A stretch of 42,244 nt of DNA, taken from NCBI GenBank assembly GCA_026394775.1, contig JAPLZY010000025.1:1-42244 (forward strand). Reading direction: 5' to 3'. Each line of letters begins with the position of its first letter. Position 1 is the first letter of the stretch. The position numbers and the translations under genes were made by a program. This DNA is from Candidatus Zambryskiibacteriota bacterium (GTDB lineage: Bacteria; Patescibacteriota; Minisyncoccia; Phycocordibacterales; DATDWN01). Under the pieces are notes generated by a model. The model searched no databases. It saw nothing but the letters and a program-made list of their open reading frames with translations, and was not told the origin of the DNA. Positions 42,059 through 42,244 of this stretch are shown in pieces.

Positions 42059-42102
42059 TTGACATACATTTTTATTTGTTCTATTGTGTTGTTTAGGAGG
42101 AA
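42059..42102 (+). promoter_or_regulatory. Promoter plus Shine-Dalgarno without a gene
   Basis: TTGACA (42059-42064), a 17-bp spacer, TATTGT (42082-42087), then TAGGAGGAAGG. No ATG frame follows; the DNA instead runs into the 3' end of an IS30-type transposase on the other strand. It looks like the start of an accessory gene cut off by the insertion, or a promoter belonging to the IS end. Confidence 0.5.
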
Positions 42103-42163
42103 GGGCACCCACAACTCTCAATTCGAATTTAAATACAAACTAATTTCTCCACAGAAGGAAGCG

Positions 42164-42244
42164 TCACAGCTTCTTTTTTCGTCTCCGATGTTGTTTGAGT
42201 ACTTCTCCAGGAGTCTTGTAATCAAGACATTTCATGATCCTCCG
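42164..42244 (-). mobile_element. C-terminal end of an IS30-family transposase, partial
   Basis: The minus-strand frame entering from the window edge encodes RRIMKCLDYKTPGEVLKQHRR... and stops at TGA (42166-42164). RP-K-CLxYKTPxEV is the characteristic C-terminus of IS30-type DDE transposases. Only 26 residues are inside the window, and the terminal inverted repeat was not identified with confidence. It shows that the right side of the window is a mobile-element boundary. Confidence 0.75.

Overview
The window reads as a chromosomal stretch of a Patescibacteria/CPR bacterium, most likely of the Parcubacteria (Paceibacteria) type. This is an inference from gene content and style: compact versions of universal genes (RpoB 1066 aa, RpoC 1221 aa), rpoBC without rplJ/rplL beside it, a Pif1-like helicase with a C-terminal HTH, DUF1761, a VanY-type peptidase, a one-domain MGMT, very short gaps, and small proteins without close relatives. 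No species can be named from sequence alone.

Layout. 1-5500: end of a Y1-type transposase, MBL-fold hydrolase, small Cys-rich protein, Pif1-like helicase, MGMT, DUF1761 and EVE proteins, then a two-gene unit encoding a sigma-region-4-like HTH protein and a free-standing RNA polymerase alpha C-terminal domain. 5500-16500: a nested palindromic repeat, a small terminated transcript and a structured leader, then rpoB-rpoC and dnaG-rpoD (information-processing core). 16500-30300: RecB-like helicase-nuclease, a strongly expressed-looking unidentified structured RNA of about 420 nt, DsbA-like and UppP envelope genes, two tiny membrane proteins missing from the ORF track, hisS plus a DEDD exonuclease, truB, three small genes in a row (two HTH-like), and typA. 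30300-42244: eno and gpmI (lower glycolysis), an NMP-kinase-like gene, mscL, an ECF sigma with a small membrane protein, an OmpR-type regulator and its presumed GAF-PAS histidine kinase split by a methyltransferase-like insert, an Lmo0937-type protein, VanY-like peptidase, OmdA protein, a tRNA-Asn interrupted in its anticodon by a group I intron, and the C-terminus of an IS30-type transposase.

Two gene styles stand out. Eleven housekeeping-type genes carry an (often extended) -10 box only 6-8 nt before ATG, implying leaderless mRNAs. About a dozen short accessory genes instead have a TTGAC-type -35, a real Shine-Dalgarno and an own terminator, so they look like self-contained cassettes dropped between core genes.

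Most intergenic spaces over about 100 bp contain long palindromic elements of 120-200 bp (at least six families, two of them multicopy), a 25-bp palindrome family (two copies in frame in uppP), and a four-copy multi-hairpin motif whose stems vary by compensatory changes while loops and linkers stay fixed. The last, the large RNA, the alpha-CTD/sigma-4-like pair and the tRNA-Asn locus are the best candidates for undescribed biology.
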